From DASXTK01 sp050744325 (lineage in GTDB: Bacteria; Actinomycetota; Acidimicrobiia; Acidimicrobiales; VFJN01), in assembly GCA_050744325.1 (NCBI GenBank), contig JBOGHK010000221.1, positions 66,615-130,614 of the forward strand: 64,000 nucleotides of DNA. The letters are read 5' to 3'. The notes under the pieces were generated by a model. That model had not been told where the DNA came from. It was given only the letters and a program-made list of their open reading frames with translations, and did no database searches. A program made the translations under genes and the position numbers. Below, one piece after another: positions 35,851 through 44,112 of this stretch. Each line of letters begins with the position of its first letter. The stretch's first letter is position 1.

Positions 35851-35994
35851 CACTACCTCCGCCTGTCGTGGTTGGTGACTCCACCATCTACCGACGAAGG
35901 GTGAGATGACATCACTCCGTGTGGGTGAACGGTCGTGGGAGCGTGACCGGGTGGCCGAGCACACGCCGTCGATGGCGCCGGACCGCTCGCTGCC

Positions 35995-36000
35995 TACAGT
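35995..36000 (+). promoter_or_regulatory. -10 box (TACAGT) for leaderless mtnA
   Basis: TACAGT fits TANNNT and lies 6 bases before ATG 36007; there is no SD, so a leaderless transcript is likely. Confidence 0.5.
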
Positions 36001-36006
36001 GCCGTC

Positions 36007-37029
36007 ATGGCGGCCAGCACGAGGACCATCGACTGGGATGGCAGCGCGGTCGTGCTCGTCGACCAGACCGCGCTGCCTCACCGGCTGACCTACCAGCGCG
36101 TGACCGAGGTCGACGAGCTCGTCGATGCGATCGGGCGGCTGGCGGTGCGAGGTGCACCGGCGTTGGGCGCCGCGGGTGCGCTGGGTGTGGTGCTCGCCGT
36201 CCGCCAGGCCCGGCGCGACAGCTGGACGCCCGCCGAGCTCGAGGCCGCCGTCGAGCGACTGCGCCGGGCGCGGCCGACGGCGGTCAACCTTGCGTGGGGG
36301 GTCGACCAGGCCGTCGCCCATCTAGCGGAAGGCCCCGACGCCGTGACGGCGGCTGCCCAACAGGTCCTGGAGCAGGACGTCGCCGTGAACCGAGCCATGG
36401 GGGAGCGCGGCGCCGACCTGCTGGTGCGACTCTGCCCGGACGTCGGACGGCTGCGACTGCACACCCATTGCAACACCGGCAGCCTCGCCTGCGTCGAGTG
36501 GGGCACCGCGCTAGGCGTGGTGCGGTCGCTGCACCAGCGAGGGGCGGTCGCGCTCGTCTACGCCGACGAGACGCGGCCGCTGCTCCAGGGGTCCCGGCTG
36601 ACCGCATGGGAGCTGGCGAACCTGGGCATCGACTATCGACTGGTGGTCGACAGCGCCGCGCCGTCGCTGATCGCCCGGGGCGAGGTCGACGCCGTCGTCG
36701 TGGGTGCCGACCGCGTGGCCGCCAACGGCGACGTGGCGAACAAGGTCGGCACCTATCCGTTGGCGCTGGCCGCGGCCCGCGCCCGGGTCCCCTTCGTGGT
36801 GGCGGCACCCGAGTCGACGGTCGACCCCGCGACGCCGGACGGTTCGGGCATCGAGATCGAGGACCGTGGCGACGACGAGGTCGTCCTCGCCCCCGACGGC
36901 CGGTGGATCGCACCCGAGGGTGCTCGGGCGGTGAACCCGGCGTTCGACGTGACGCCCGCCGACCTCGTCACGGCGCTGGTGACCGAGCGCCGAGTGGTCC
37001 GACCCGCGGCCGGCGAGCGCCCGGTCTGA
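36007..37029 (+). CDS. mtnA: S-methyl-5-thioribose-1-phosphate isomerase
   Basis: The protein has 340 residues. MtnA/eIF2B-like motifs: AIGRLAVRGAPALGAAGALG, the catalytic Cys in LHTHCNTGSLACVEWGTALG (about 157-176), YADETRPLLQGSRLTAWEL and the catalytic Asp in VVGADRVAANGDVANKVGTY. It isomerises methylthioribose-1-phosphate to the ribulose form in methionine salvage, using the product of SAM-dependent polyamine or similar chemistry. No other salvage gene is adjacent. The stop forms part of a hairpin facing the convergent acetyltransferase gene. Confidence 0.93.
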   Translation: MAASTRTIDWDGSAVVLVDQTALPHRLTYQRVTEVDELVDAIGRLAVRGAPALGAAGALGVVLAVRQARRDSWTPAELEAAVERLRRARPTAVNLAWGVDQAVAHLAEGPDAVTAAAQQVLEQDVAVNRAMGERGADLLVRLCPDVGRLRLHTHCNTGSLACVEWGTALGVVRSLHQRGAVALVYADETRPLLQGSRLTAWELANLGIDYRLVVDSAAPSLIARGEVDAVVVGADRVAANGDVANKVGTYPLALAAARARVPFVVAAPESTVDPATPDGSGIEIEDRGDDEVVLAPDGRWIAPEGARAVNPAFDVTPADLVTALVTERRVVRPAAGERPV

Positions 37030-37041
37030 CCGCGACGGTCA
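37027..37041. terminator. Hairpin between convergent mtnA and acetyltransferase
   Basis: TGACCG-CGA-CGGTCA overlaps the mtnA stop codon and lies 4 bases before the end of the opposite gene. Short but perfectly paired; a bidirectional terminator is possible. Confidence 0.35.
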
Positions 37042-37044
37042 CCA

Positions 37045-38286
37045 TCAGAAGGTCATGGCGCACCAGGGGGCAGGCGCGGTCGTGAACATGGCCGATGCCC
37101 GGGCGAGCGCGCCGGCCCTGGCCTCGTCCACCCAGCCTGCGGCGGCGAGACGACCCCAGGACTGCCCTCCGAGGTAGGCGGCCCCCAGCGCCTTCGCGGG
37201 GACCACCAGATCGGGCGCCTCGGCCGTCGGTGCGCAGGTGGCGCCATCCGGCCCGCCGTCGAGCGCGAACCGGCCGCGTGCGAACCCGATCGGATCGTCG
37301 ACCTCGAGCACCAGGCGTCCAGCGGTGCCGTAGCGGCGCGACGCCAGGGCCGCGGGGACGTCGAGCACCCGGGCCCAGATGTGGTCCGAGCGGTCGACCA
37401 GAGTGGCTCGCCGCCCGTCGTGCAGCAGCAGCGGCAGCGGATCGTCGATCGGCCGCAACCCCAAGCGCACCGCCGCAACCCAATCGACCGCGGCGAGGAA
37501 CCGCACCAGCTCTCGGTACGCCTCGTCGTCGGTCGCCACCAGGAGCTCGACGGTCAGCTCGCCGTGCGGGCGGTTGTTCACCCAATGGTCGTTGACCGAG
37601 TACATCGCCGTGCCCTGCACGCGGCCCTCACGGTCGCGCCACAGCACCTTGTGGGCGTTGTTGCGCCGCTCCTGGTCGTCGCCCGGCATCCACCGGCTGA
37701 TTCCGAGGACGACGTTCCAGTACTCGGATTCGTAGACGATGTGGCCGGGCACCCCGACGCGTGCCCGGTCATAGAGTGCCAACGTCTCGGCGTGGAAGGT
37801 CCCGTTGTCGATCAGCTCGACCGTCCCGATCGGAGCGTCGACCCAACCATCGGGGCCCGGAGCGTCCAGGTGGATGCCGACGGCCTCGGTCGCCGGGCCG
37901 TAGCCGAAGCGGCCGTAGATCGGGTACTCGGCAGCGACCAGCACGGCGACCGGTTCGCCACGCTCGGCGACCTCGGCCAGCTGCGCATGCATCAGGCGGT
38001 TCAGATGGCCCTGGCGGCGATGCGTCGGCAGCACCCCCACAGTGCTGACGCCGGCGGCTGCGACGACTCCACCCGGGACCGTCAGCTCGGAGGCGAACGC
38101 CCGGGCCGATCCACACTGCCTGCCAGCAGCGTCGAATGCGGCAAGGCAGCGATCGAGGTTCCAAGCCTTGCGTCGGGACTCGACCTGTTCCGCGGTCGGC
38201 GGGTCGCCCTGCAGGGCGACGCGGGCGATGGCCACGAAGTCGGCCAACTCGTCGTCGTGGATGGGGCGAACGGTGGGCTCGGTCAC
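37045..38286 (-). CDS. Eis-family GNAT N-acetyltransferase
   Basis: The protein has 413 residues, the size of Mycobacterium Eis. The N-terminal GNAT domain begins VRPIHDDELADFVAIARVAL and has the acetyl-CoA loop VGVLPTHRRQGHLNRLMHAQ. The Eis-typical catalytic Tyr lies in VAAEYPIYGRFGYGPAT. The middle GNAT-like domain includes VPGHIVYESEYWN, and the SCP2-like C-terminal domain ends in APWCAMTF with the free C-terminal Phe that serves as general base in Eis. Eis proteins acetylate aminoglycosides or protein lysines; true substrate here unknown. GTG 38286 is chosen because a TAGCGT box lies 7 bases upstream (leaderless). Divergent from def. Confidence 0.88.
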   Translation of the reverse strand: MTEPTVRPIHDDELADFVAIARVALQGDPPTAEQVESRRKAWNLDRCLAAFDAAGRQCGSARAFASELTVPGGVVAAAGVSTVGVLPTHRRQGHLNRLMHAQLAEVAERGEPVAVLVAAEYPIYGRFGYGPATEAVGIHLDAPGPDGWVDAPIGTVELIDNGTFHAETLALYDRARVGVPGHIVYESEYWNVVLGISRWMPGDDQERRNNAHKVLWRDREGRVQGTAMYSVNDHWVNNRPHGELTVELLVATDDEAYRELVRFLAAVDWVAAVRLGLRPIDDPLPLLLHDGRRATLVDRSDHIWARVLDVPAALASRRYGTAGRLVLEVDDPIGFARGRFALDGGPDGATCAPTAEAPDLVVPAKALGAAYLGGQSWGRLAAAGWVDEARAGALARASAMFTTAPAPWCAMTF

Positions 38287-38293
38287 CGAGAGA

Positions 38294-38299
38294 ACGCTA
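38294..38299 (-). promoter_or_regulatory. -10 box (TAGCGT) for leaderless Eis-like gene
   Basis: On the minus strand TAGCGT lies 7 bases before the GTG start; no SD is present. Confidence 0.45.
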
Positions 38300-38378
38300 A
38301 ACGGCCATTCGGAGCTTGCGTTACCTATTTCCTTCGGTCGCCGACGCCGGGACGTCCGCCCGGCGGTACGACGGCCGG

Positions 38379-38384
38379 TAACCT
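38379..38384 (+). promoter_or_regulatory. -10 box (TAACCT) for leaderless def
   Basis: TAACCT fits TANNNT and is 8 bases before the def ATG; no SD in the gap. Confidence 0.5.
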
Positions 38385-38392
38385 GGGTCGCC

Positions 38393-38968
38393 ATGGCGAC
38401 GCACTCCATCCGCCTCGTCGGCGACCCGGTCTTGCGCCAGCGAGCGGCTGAGGTGACCGACATCGACGACAAGCTGGTCCGGTTGGCCGACGAGATGCTG
38501 ACGACGATGTACGACGCGCCGGGCCTGGGGCTCGCAGCGCCCCAGATCGGCGTGCGCAGGCGGCTGTTCGTGTACGACGTGGGTGAAGGGCCCAAGGTGG
38601 TGCTCAACCCCACGATCGACGAGGGCGACGGCGAGTGGGCCTACGACGAGGGTTGCCTGTCGGTGCCCGGGCTGTCCTGGGAGATCATCCGGCCCAAGCA
38701 GGTCCACCTCACCGGCGTCGACCTCGACGGCAACGAGATCTCGGTCGAAGCCGACGAGCTGGTGGCTCGCTGCTTCCAGCACGAGCTCGACCACCTCGAC
38801 GGTGTGCTGCTTCTCGAGCGCCTCGACCCCGACGTGCGCAAGCAGGCACTCAGGACGATCCGCGAGCGCGGCATCGGCGTCGACGCCAGCGGCCCGTCCG
38901 GGGGCACCGGGGGAGGCCTTCCGGGGTTGAGCCGGCCGGAAGCACGTCGCGGTCTCTCGCTGCCCTGA
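38393..38968 (+). CDS. def: Peptide deformylase
   Basis: The protein has 191 residues. All three PDF motifs are seen: GLGLAAPQIGV (motif 1, about 45), EGCLSVPGLSWEI (motif 2, metal Cys) and CFQHELDHLDGVLLLER (motif 3, HExxH). It removes the N-formyl group from nascent proteins and is followed 35 bases later by fmt, its functional partner. The C-terminus has an extra Gly-rich tail (SGPSGGTGGGLPGLSRPEAR). The start is set by the -10 box 8 bases upstream. Confidence 0.96.
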   Translation: MATHSIRLVGDPVLRQRAAEVTDIDDKLVRLADEMLTTMYDAPGLGLAAPQIGVRRRLFVYDVGEGPKVVLNPTIDEGDGEWAYDEGCLSVPGLSWEIIRPKQVHLTGVDLDGNEISVEADELVARCFQHELDHLDGVLLLERLDPDVRKQALRTIRERGIGVDASGPSGGTGGGLPGLSRPEARRGLSLP

Positions 38969-39003
38969 ACCTCGTCACGCCACACCTTCGCGCCCACTCC
39001 GTC

Positions 39004-39885
39004 ATGGACCTCCCACCACCGCCATCCCAGCCGCGGCGGCTGGTGTACCTCGGCACGCCGGACTTCGCGGTCCGGCCGCTGCGGGCACTGGTCGACGCAG
39101 GCTTCGAGGTCGCGTTGGTGGTGTCGCGGGCTGACACGCGGCGGGGCCGCGGGAGTGCCGTGCAACCGTCGCCGGTGAAGGCGGCCGCACTCGACCTCGG
39201 CCTGCCGGTCGCCGACCGGGTGGACGACGTGCTCGACGTCGACCCCGACCTCGGCGTCGTCGTCGCCTTCGGTCGATTGATCAAGCCTCACGTGCTGACC
39301 GAGCTGCCAATGGTCAACCTGCACTTCTCGCTGCTGCCGCGCTGGCGGGGAGCGGCGCCCGTCGAGCGGGCCATCCTGGCGGGTGACGAGCGCACCGGAG
39401 TCGACCTGATGGTCGTCGAGGAGGGCCTGGACACCGGCGGGATCTACGACCGGCACGAGGTCGCGATCGGCCCGGACGAGACGGCGGACGAGCTGCGTGC
39501 TCGGCTGACCCAGGCCGGGACGGGGCTGGTGGTCGACAACCTGTCCCGAGGCATAGGCCCACCGCGTGCCCAGGAGGGAGAAGCGACCTACGCCCACAAG
39601 ATCGACCCTTCCGAGCTGCGCATCGACTGGTCGCGGCCGGCTGTCGACATCCACCGGCTGGTGCGCATCGGCGGGGCGTGGACGACCTTCCGCGGCAAGC
39701 GCCTCAAGGTTTGGCGTACCGCGCTGGCCGCAAGTTCGGCGCCGTCCGGGGTCGAGGTCCCGACCGGCGAGGGGTCGATCCAGCTGGTCGAGGTCCAGCC
39801 GGAGGGACGGGCGCGGATGGCCGCCGCTGCCTGGGCGAACGGAGCACGCTGGGACGGCAGCGAGCCGTTGGGCGGCGGGCGGTGA
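39004..39885 (+). CDS. fmt: Methionyl-tRNA formyltransferase
   Basis: The protein has 293 residues. RRLVYLGTPDFAVRPLRALV opens the Rossmann half; the folate site has VNLHFSLLPRWRGAAPVERA (about 102-121) with the catalytic His and the ILAGDERTGVDLMVVEEGLD segment. The C-terminal OB domain follows YAHKIDPSELRIDW and RLVRIGGAWTTFRGKRLKV. It formylates initiator Met-tRNA, the reaction undone by Def. The ATG start follows a Pro-rich short lead (DLPPPPSQP). The stop overlaps rsmB (GTGA). Confidence 0.95.
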   Translation: MDLPPPPSQPRRLVYLGTPDFAVRPLRALVDAGFEVALVVSRADTRRGRGSAVQPSPVKAAALDLGLPVADRVDDVLDVDPDLGVVVAFGRLIKPHVLTELPMVNLHFSLLPRWRGAAPVERAILAGDERTGVDLMVVEEGLDTGGIYDRHEVAIGPDETADELRARLTQAGTGLVVDNLSRGIGPPRAQEGEATYAHKIDPSELRIDWSRPAVDIHRLVRIGGAWTTFRGKRLKVWRTALAASSAPSGVEVPTGEGSIQLVEVQPEGRARMAAAAWANGARWDGSEPLGGGR

Positions 39886-41120
39886 ACGCCGGGCGCAGAC
39901 CGCCGAGCCAAGGGCACCGATCGCATGGAGCGAGGACGACGGTGAAGACGGCCCGCGCATCGGGCCTGAGCCACACGCCGCCGGGCACCGCCTCGGCCCG
40001 CCGCGTGGCCCTCGATGCCCTCGATCGTGTCGAGGCCGACGGGGCGTATGCGAACCTGGTTGTGCCCAAGCTGCTCGACCGCTCCGAGTTGTCCGCACGT
40101 GACCGCCGCTTCGTCACCGACCTGGTGTACGGCACCACCCGGATGCGCCGGGGCTGCGACTTCCTCGTCGACCAGCACCTGTCGCGTCCGCCGGTGAGCC
40201 GGGTACGCAACGCGCTCCGACTCGGCGCATACCAGCTCGCCTTCGGCGAGGTCCCCCCACACGCCGCGGTGGCCGAGACCGTCGCCGTGGCGCCGCGGCC
40301 GGCTCGGGGTCTGGTCAACGCCGTGCTCCGCAAGGTCGCCCGCGAGGTGGCGGCACCGGGCTGGCCGGAGTGGCCCGACGACGCTACCCGGCTCAGCGTC
40401 CCGGACTGGTTGCTGGCCCAGCTCGTCGCCGACCTCGGCCGCGACAGTGCCCTGGCGGCGCTGACCACCATGAACCGGCCGGGCAGAGTGGCCGAGCGCC
40501 CTGACGGCTACGTCCAGGACCTGGCGTCCCAGCAGGTGGCCAGCGCCGTCGACGCCGCACCTGGCGAGACGGTGCTCGACGTCTGCGCCGCGCCGGGCGG
40601 GAAGGCCACTGCCCTCGCGACCGACGGTGCACGTGTGGTCGCCGCCGACGTCCGGGCCAGTCGACTCGGCCTGGTGCGCGACAACGCCCGGCGTCTCGAC
40701 CTCGCCGCCGACGTGCTCACCGTGGCCGCGGACGGCCGCCGACCTCCCTGGCGGCCGAGCGCGTTCGACCGCGTCCTGGTGGACGCGCCCTGCTCGGGTC
40801 TCGGCACCCTACGGCGCCGCCCGGACCTGCGGTGGAGAGTCGACCAGCGGGCGGTCGACCGGCTCGCCCACCTCCAGCGAGCGCTCGTGGGCGCATCCGT
40901 CGAGGCGGTGCGGTCGGGTGGCGTGCTGGTGTTCTCGGTGTGCACGCTGACCCGCGCCGAGTCGCTGGGCGTCGATGCGCTGGTCGCAGCCGAGCATCCT
41001 GAGCTCGTGCCCCTCGATCCGCCGGGCAGGCCGTGGGAGCCGTGGGGGAGAGGTGCGATCCTGCTGCCCCAGGCCGCGGACACCGACGGCATGTGCCTGT
41101 TCCGCTACCGCCGCCGCTGA
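39882..41120 (+). CDS. rsmB: 16S rRNA m5C967 methyltransferase, shortened form
   Basis: The protein has 412 residues. An N-terminal NusB-like domain (ARRVALDALDRVEADGAYAN, ELSARDRRFVTDLVYGTTRM) is joined to a Rossmann methyltransferase with SAM motif TVLDVCAAPGGKATALA, motif IV VDAPCSGLGTLRRRPDLRW and motif VI LVFSVCTLTRAES; both catalytic Cys are present. The RNA-binding segment between the domains is much shorter than usual: it goes straight from LTTMNRPGRVAERPDGYVQD to the catalytic fold. GTG start overlaps fmt. fmt-rsmB pairing is standard. Confidence 0.92.
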   Translation: MNAGRRPPSQGHRSHGARTTVKTARASGLSHTPPGTASARRVALDALDRVEADGAYANLVVPKLLDRSELSARDRRFVTDLVYGTTRMRRGCDFLVDQHLSRPPVSRVRNALRLGAYQLAFGEVPPHAAVAETVAVAPRPARGLVNAVLRKVAREVAAPGWPEWPDDATRLSVPDWLLAQLVADLGRDSALAALTTMNRPGRVAERPDGYVQDLASQQVASAVDAAPGETVLDVCAAPGGKATALATDGARVVAADVRASRLGLVRDNARRLDLAADVLTVAADGRRPPWRPSAFDRVLVDAPCSGLGTLRRRPDLRWRVDQRAVDRLAHLQRALVGASVEAVRSGGVLVFSVCTLTRAESLGVDALVAAEHPELVPLDPPGRPWEPWGRGAILLPQAADTDGMCLFRYRRR

Positions 41121-41204
41121 AGGTCTTCCGCCCGATCCGGTCACAGAAGCGACGATCGGACCTCACGTAACGTAGTCGAAGCGGCAGTCTCTGCATACGG
41201 AAGG

Positions 41205-41210
41205 TACCGT
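41205..41210 (+). promoter_or_regulatory. -10 box (TACCGT) of the MogA/MoaB-like gene
   Basis: TACCGT lies 7 bases before GTG 41218 with no SD, consistent with leaderless expression. Confidence 0.45.
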
Positions 41211-41217
41211 CCCCTGG

Positions 41218-41703
41218 GTGGAGGGGACGGAGGCAACTAGGTGGCCTGCAAAGGTGCTGACTGTCTCCGACGGCGTGGCTTCCGGGCGGCGCGAGGACCG
41301 CTCGGGGGCGGCGCTCGCTGACCGGTTGACGGAGGCAGGCTTCCGGGTCGTCGAGCGTGACGTCGTCGCCGACGGAGGGGTGCAGGTGGCGAGCGCCCTT
41401 CGCCGCATGGCGATCGGCTTCACCGGGCTGATCGTGACCACCGGGGGGACGGGCTTCGGCCCCCGTGACCTGACACCCGAGGGGACACGCGCCGCGATCG
41501 ACCGCGAGGCACCCGGGTTGGCCGAGGCGATGCGCCTGGTCAGCCCGTTTGGGCGCCTGTCACGGGCGATCGCAGGCACGATCGGCACGGCGCTGGTGCT
41601 CAACACTCCAGGGTCGCAGAAGGGTGCCATCGAGTACTTCGACGCGGTGGTCGACATCCTCCCGCACGCGCTCGAGCTGCTGAGCGGCGACCGTCCGCAT
41701 TGA
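41218..41703 (+). CDS. MogA/MoaB-type molybdopterin adenylyltransferase-like protein
   Basis: The protein has 161 residues. The MPT-binding fold shows VLTVSDGVASGRREDRSGAA, GLIVTTGGTGFGPRDLTPEG (GGTG core, about 73-92) and LVLNTPGSQKGAIEYFDAVV. These fit MogA/MoaB/CinA-type MPT binding and adenylylation in molybdenum cofactor synthesis. No other moa gene lies nearby; in this spot of the locus some relatives carry ribD instead. It ends 49 bases before ribE. Confidence 0.9.
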   Translation: MEGTEATRWPAKVLTVSDGVASGRREDRSGAALADRLTEAGFRVVERDVVADGGVQVASALRRMAIGFTGLIVTTGGTGFGPRDLTPEGTRAAIDREAPGLAEAMRLVSPFGRLSRAIAGTIGTALVLNTPGSQKGAIEYFDAVVDILPHALELLSGDRPH

Positions 41704-41738
41704 CGCATCGGGTACGTGGTCGCAGGTGCGCCGTGCCG

Positions 41739-41744
41739 TACGCT
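41739..41744 (+). promoter_or_regulatory. -10 box (TACGCT) for leaderless ribE
   Basis: TACGCT is 8 bases upstream of the ATG of the riboflavin synthase gene; no SD and no FMN riboswitch fold is recognisable in the 49-base gap. Confidence 0.5.
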
Positions 41745-41752
41745 GCGCTCTG

Positions 41753-42340
41753 ATGTTCACCGGAATCGTCGAGGAGCTGGGTCGGGTGGTCGGGCCGCCG
41801 ATCGGCGCCCGGGACGAGGGTCGTATCAGGATCGACGCCCGCAAGGTGCTCGACGACAGCCACATCGGCGACTCGATCGCGGTCGACGGCTGCTGCATCA
41901 CGGTGGTGGCCCAGGGCGACGGGTGGTGGGAGGCCGATCTCAGCGTCGAGACCTTGCGGCGGACCACGCTCGGCGAGCGCCAGGCCGGCGATCCGGTCAA
42001 CCTGGAACGGCCGGTCCGCCTGCACGACCGGCTCGGCGGGCACCTGGTCCAGGGGCATGTCGACGGTGTCGGCGAGATCGTGGCGGCGGCTCCCGACCTG
42101 GTGGTGCGGATGCCGCGTCGCCTGCTGCGCTACGTGGTCGAGAAGGGCTCGGTGGCCGTCGACGGCGTGAGCCTGACCGTGGTCGACGTGCTCGACGACG
42201 GCTTCAGCGTGGCGGTCATCCCGCACACCATGGAGGTGACCACGTTGGGCCACAAGCGCCCCGGCCACCGGGTCAACCTCGAGGTCGACGTCACGGTGAA
42301 GTACGTCGAGCGACTGCTCGCCTGGAAAGGGGAGGGCTAG
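41753..42340 (+). CDS. ribE: Riboflavin synthase alpha chain (also named ribC)
   Basis: The protein has 195 residues. It contains the two internally repeated lumazine-binding barrels: repeat 1 MFTGIVEELGRVVG ... DSIAVDGCCITVV ... ADLSVETLRRTTLG and repeat 2 LGGHLVQGHVDGVGEIV ... KGSVAVDGVSLTVV ... VAVIPHTMEVTTLG. It dismutates two dimethyl-ribityllumazines to riboflavin. The stop is followed directly by the ribBA ATG with AAGGGGAGG inside its last codons. Confidence 0.95.
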   Translation: MFTGIVEELGRVVGPPIGARDEGRIRIDARKVLDDSHIGDSIAVDGCCITVVAQGDGWWEADLSVETLRRTTLGERQAGDPVNLERPVRLHDRLGGHLVQGHVDGVGEIVAAAPDLVVRMPRRLLRYVVEKGSVAVDGVSLTVVDVLDDGFSVAVIPHTMEVTTLGHKRPGHRVNLEVDVTVKYVERLLAWKGEG

Positions 42341-43561
42341 ATGCCGTTCGCGAAGATCGAGGAGGCCGTCGCAGCCGTCGGGCGTGGTGAGATCGTCATC
42401 GTTATCGACGACGAGGATCGCGAGAACGAGGGCGACCTGATCATGGCGGCCGAGTTCGCTGTCCCGCACAAGATCGCCTTCTTCCTCCACCACACCTCCG
42501 GGGTGATCTGCGCGCCGGTGACCACGGAACGAGCCCGCGAGCTCGACCTGCCCCCGATGGTGGTCGACAACACCGAGTCGATGCGCACCGCGTTCACGGT
42601 CAGCGTCGACTACCGGCACAACACCACCACCGGCATCTCGGCCTACGACCGCGCCGCGACCATCGCCGCACTGGTCGACCCGACCACCCGGCCCACCGAC
42701 CTGCTACGGCCGGGCCACATCTTCCCGCTGGAGGCCCGCGACGGTGGCGTCCTCAAGCGTGCGGGCCACACCGAGGCCGCCATCGACCTCACCCGGCTGG
42801 CGGGCCTGTACCCGGCGGGCGTGCTGTGCGAGATCGTCAACGAGAAGAAGGACGACATGGCCCGCACGCCCGAGCTCGAGCGGTTCGCCGAGGAGCACGG
42901 CCTGGTCATGATCACGATCGCCGACCTGGTGCGGCACCGCCGCCAGACCGAGAAGCTGGTCCGCCGCATCACCGAGGCCCGCCTCCCTACCCAGTGGGGC
43001 GAGTTCACCTGCTACGCGTACGAGTCAACCCTGGACGGCACCGACCACCTGGCCTTCGTCAAGGGTGCGATCCAGGGGGAAGACAACGTCCTGGTGAGGA
43101 TGCACTCCGAGTGCCTGACCGGCGACGTGTTCGGCTCGTTGCGCTGCGACTGCGGCCACCAGCTGCTCGCGGCCATGCAACGGGTGGCCGAGGAGGGACT
43201 CGGCGCGGTGGTCTACCTGCGGGGGCACGAGGGCAGGGGCATCGGTCTCGGGCACAAGCTGCGGGCCTACAACCTCCAGGACAGCGGGCATGACACCGTC
43301 GACGCCAACCTGGCTCTCGGGCTGCCGGTCGACAGCCGTGAGTACGGCATCGGGGCGCAGATCCTCGTCGATCTGGGCGTGAGCACGATGCGGCTGATGA
43401 CCAACAACCCGGCCAAGTACGGCGGTCTCGACGGCTACGGGCTCGAGATCGTCGAGCGCGTGCCCCTGCTGACCCAGCCGAACCCCGAGAACATCGCCTA
43501 TCTCCGCACCAAGCGCGAGCGGATGGGCCATCTCCTGGAAGGACTCGACGATGTCCTCTGA
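42341..43561 (+). CDS. ribBA: Bifunctional DHBP synthase / GTP cyclohydrolase II
   Basis: The protein has 406 residues. RibB half (1-200): IVIVIDDEDRENEGDLIMAA, ICAPVTTERARELDLPPM, RAGHTEAAIDLTRLAG and CEIVNEKKDDMAR. RibA half (about 205-406): zinc site HSECLTGDVFGSLRCDCGHQ with three Cys, YLRGHEGRGIGLGHKLRAYN, REYGIGAQILVDLGVSTMRL and MTNNPAKYGGLDGYG. It supplies both starting compounds of riboflavin synthesis. The end overlaps ribH by 11 bases. Confidence 0.97.
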   Translation: MPFAKIEEAVAAVGRGEIVIVIDDEDRENEGDLIMAAEFAVPHKIAFFLHHTSGVICAPVTTERARELDLPPMVVDNTESMRTAFTVSVDYRHNTTTGISAYDRAATIAALVDPTTRPTDLLRPGHIFPLEARDGGVLKRAGHTEAAIDLTRLAGLYPAGVLCEIVNEKKDDMARTPELERFAEEHGLVMITIADLVRHRRQTEKLVRRITEARLPTQWGEFTCYAYESTLDGTDHLAFVKGAIQGEDNVLVRMHSECLTGDVFGSLRCDCGHQLLAAMQRVAEEGLGAVVYLRGHEGRGIGLGHKLRAYNLQDSGHDTVDANLALGLPVDSREYGIGAQILVDLGVSTMRLMTNNPAKYGGLDGYGLEIVERVPLLTQPNPENIAYLRTKRERMGHLLEGLDDVL

Positions 43562-44045
43562 GCAGCACCGGGCCACCGCCCCCGACGAGATCGACGGCAA
43601 GGGCCTGCGGGTCGGCATCGTGCGGGCCCGCTGGAACAGCGAGATCGTCGAGCGGCTGGCCGGGGGCGTCCGACGCGGGCTTCGCCAGGCCAACGTCCTG
43701 GACGAGGACGTGGTCGGGATCTCGGTGCCTGGCTCGTTCGAGCTCCCGTTCGGCGCGCGGGTGCTGGCGACGTCGGGCACCGTCGACGCAGTGGTGTGCA
43801 TCGGGTCGGTGGTCCGCGGCGAGACCTCGCACTACGACCTGGTCGCCGGCGAGTGCGCGGCGGGGGTCCAGCAGGTGCAGCTCTCGGCCGGGGTGCCGGT
43901 GGCGTTCGGGGTGCTGACCACCGAGGACCGGGAACAGGCGTTGGCCCGATCCGAGGGTCCGGGCCGCCACAACGTCGGCGAGGAGGCCGCGCTGGTGGCG
44001 GTCGAGATGGCTCGCCTCGCCGAGTCGTTCGCGGCCGCGGGCTGA
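43551..44045 (+). CDS. ribH: 6,7-dimethyl-8-ribityllumazine synthase
   Basis: The protein has 164 residues. VGIVRARWNSEIVERLAGG starts the core; VVGISVPGSFELPFGARVLA holds the substrate loop, CIGSVVRGETSHYDLVAGEC the catalytic His, VPVAFGVLTTEDREQALARS the phosphate loop. It condenses the RibBA and RibD-branch products. ATG overlaps the end of ribBA with AAGGA upstream. No ribD is in the window. Confidence 0.96.
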   Translation: MSSEQHRATAPDEIDGKGLRVGIVRARWNSEIVERLAGGVRRGLRQANVLDEDVVGISVPGSFELPFGARVLATSGTVDAVVCIGSVVRGETSHYDLVAGECAAGVQQVQLSAGVPVAFGVLTTEDREQALARSEGPGRHNVGEEAALVAVEMARLAESFAAAG

Positions 44046-44098
44046 GCGGCCGCGGAGGTTCCCGGCCGAAACCGGTAGGGCGGCCGGTGGCCGCCGCG

Positions 44099-44104
44099 TA
44101 CCCT
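44099..44104 (+). promoter_or_regulatory. -10 box (TACCCT) for leaderless hisG
   Basis: TACCCT is 8 bases before GTG 44113; a GC hairpin (GCGGCC-GGT-GGCCGC, 44080-44094) lies just upstream and may end the rib transcript. Confidence 0.5.
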
Positions 44105-44112
44105 GCCTGGCT

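Noticed and set aside
41703..41753. FMN riboswitch before the rib genes
   Set aside because: The gap before ribE is only 49 bases and lacks the conserved RFN junction sequences; a -10 box explains it.
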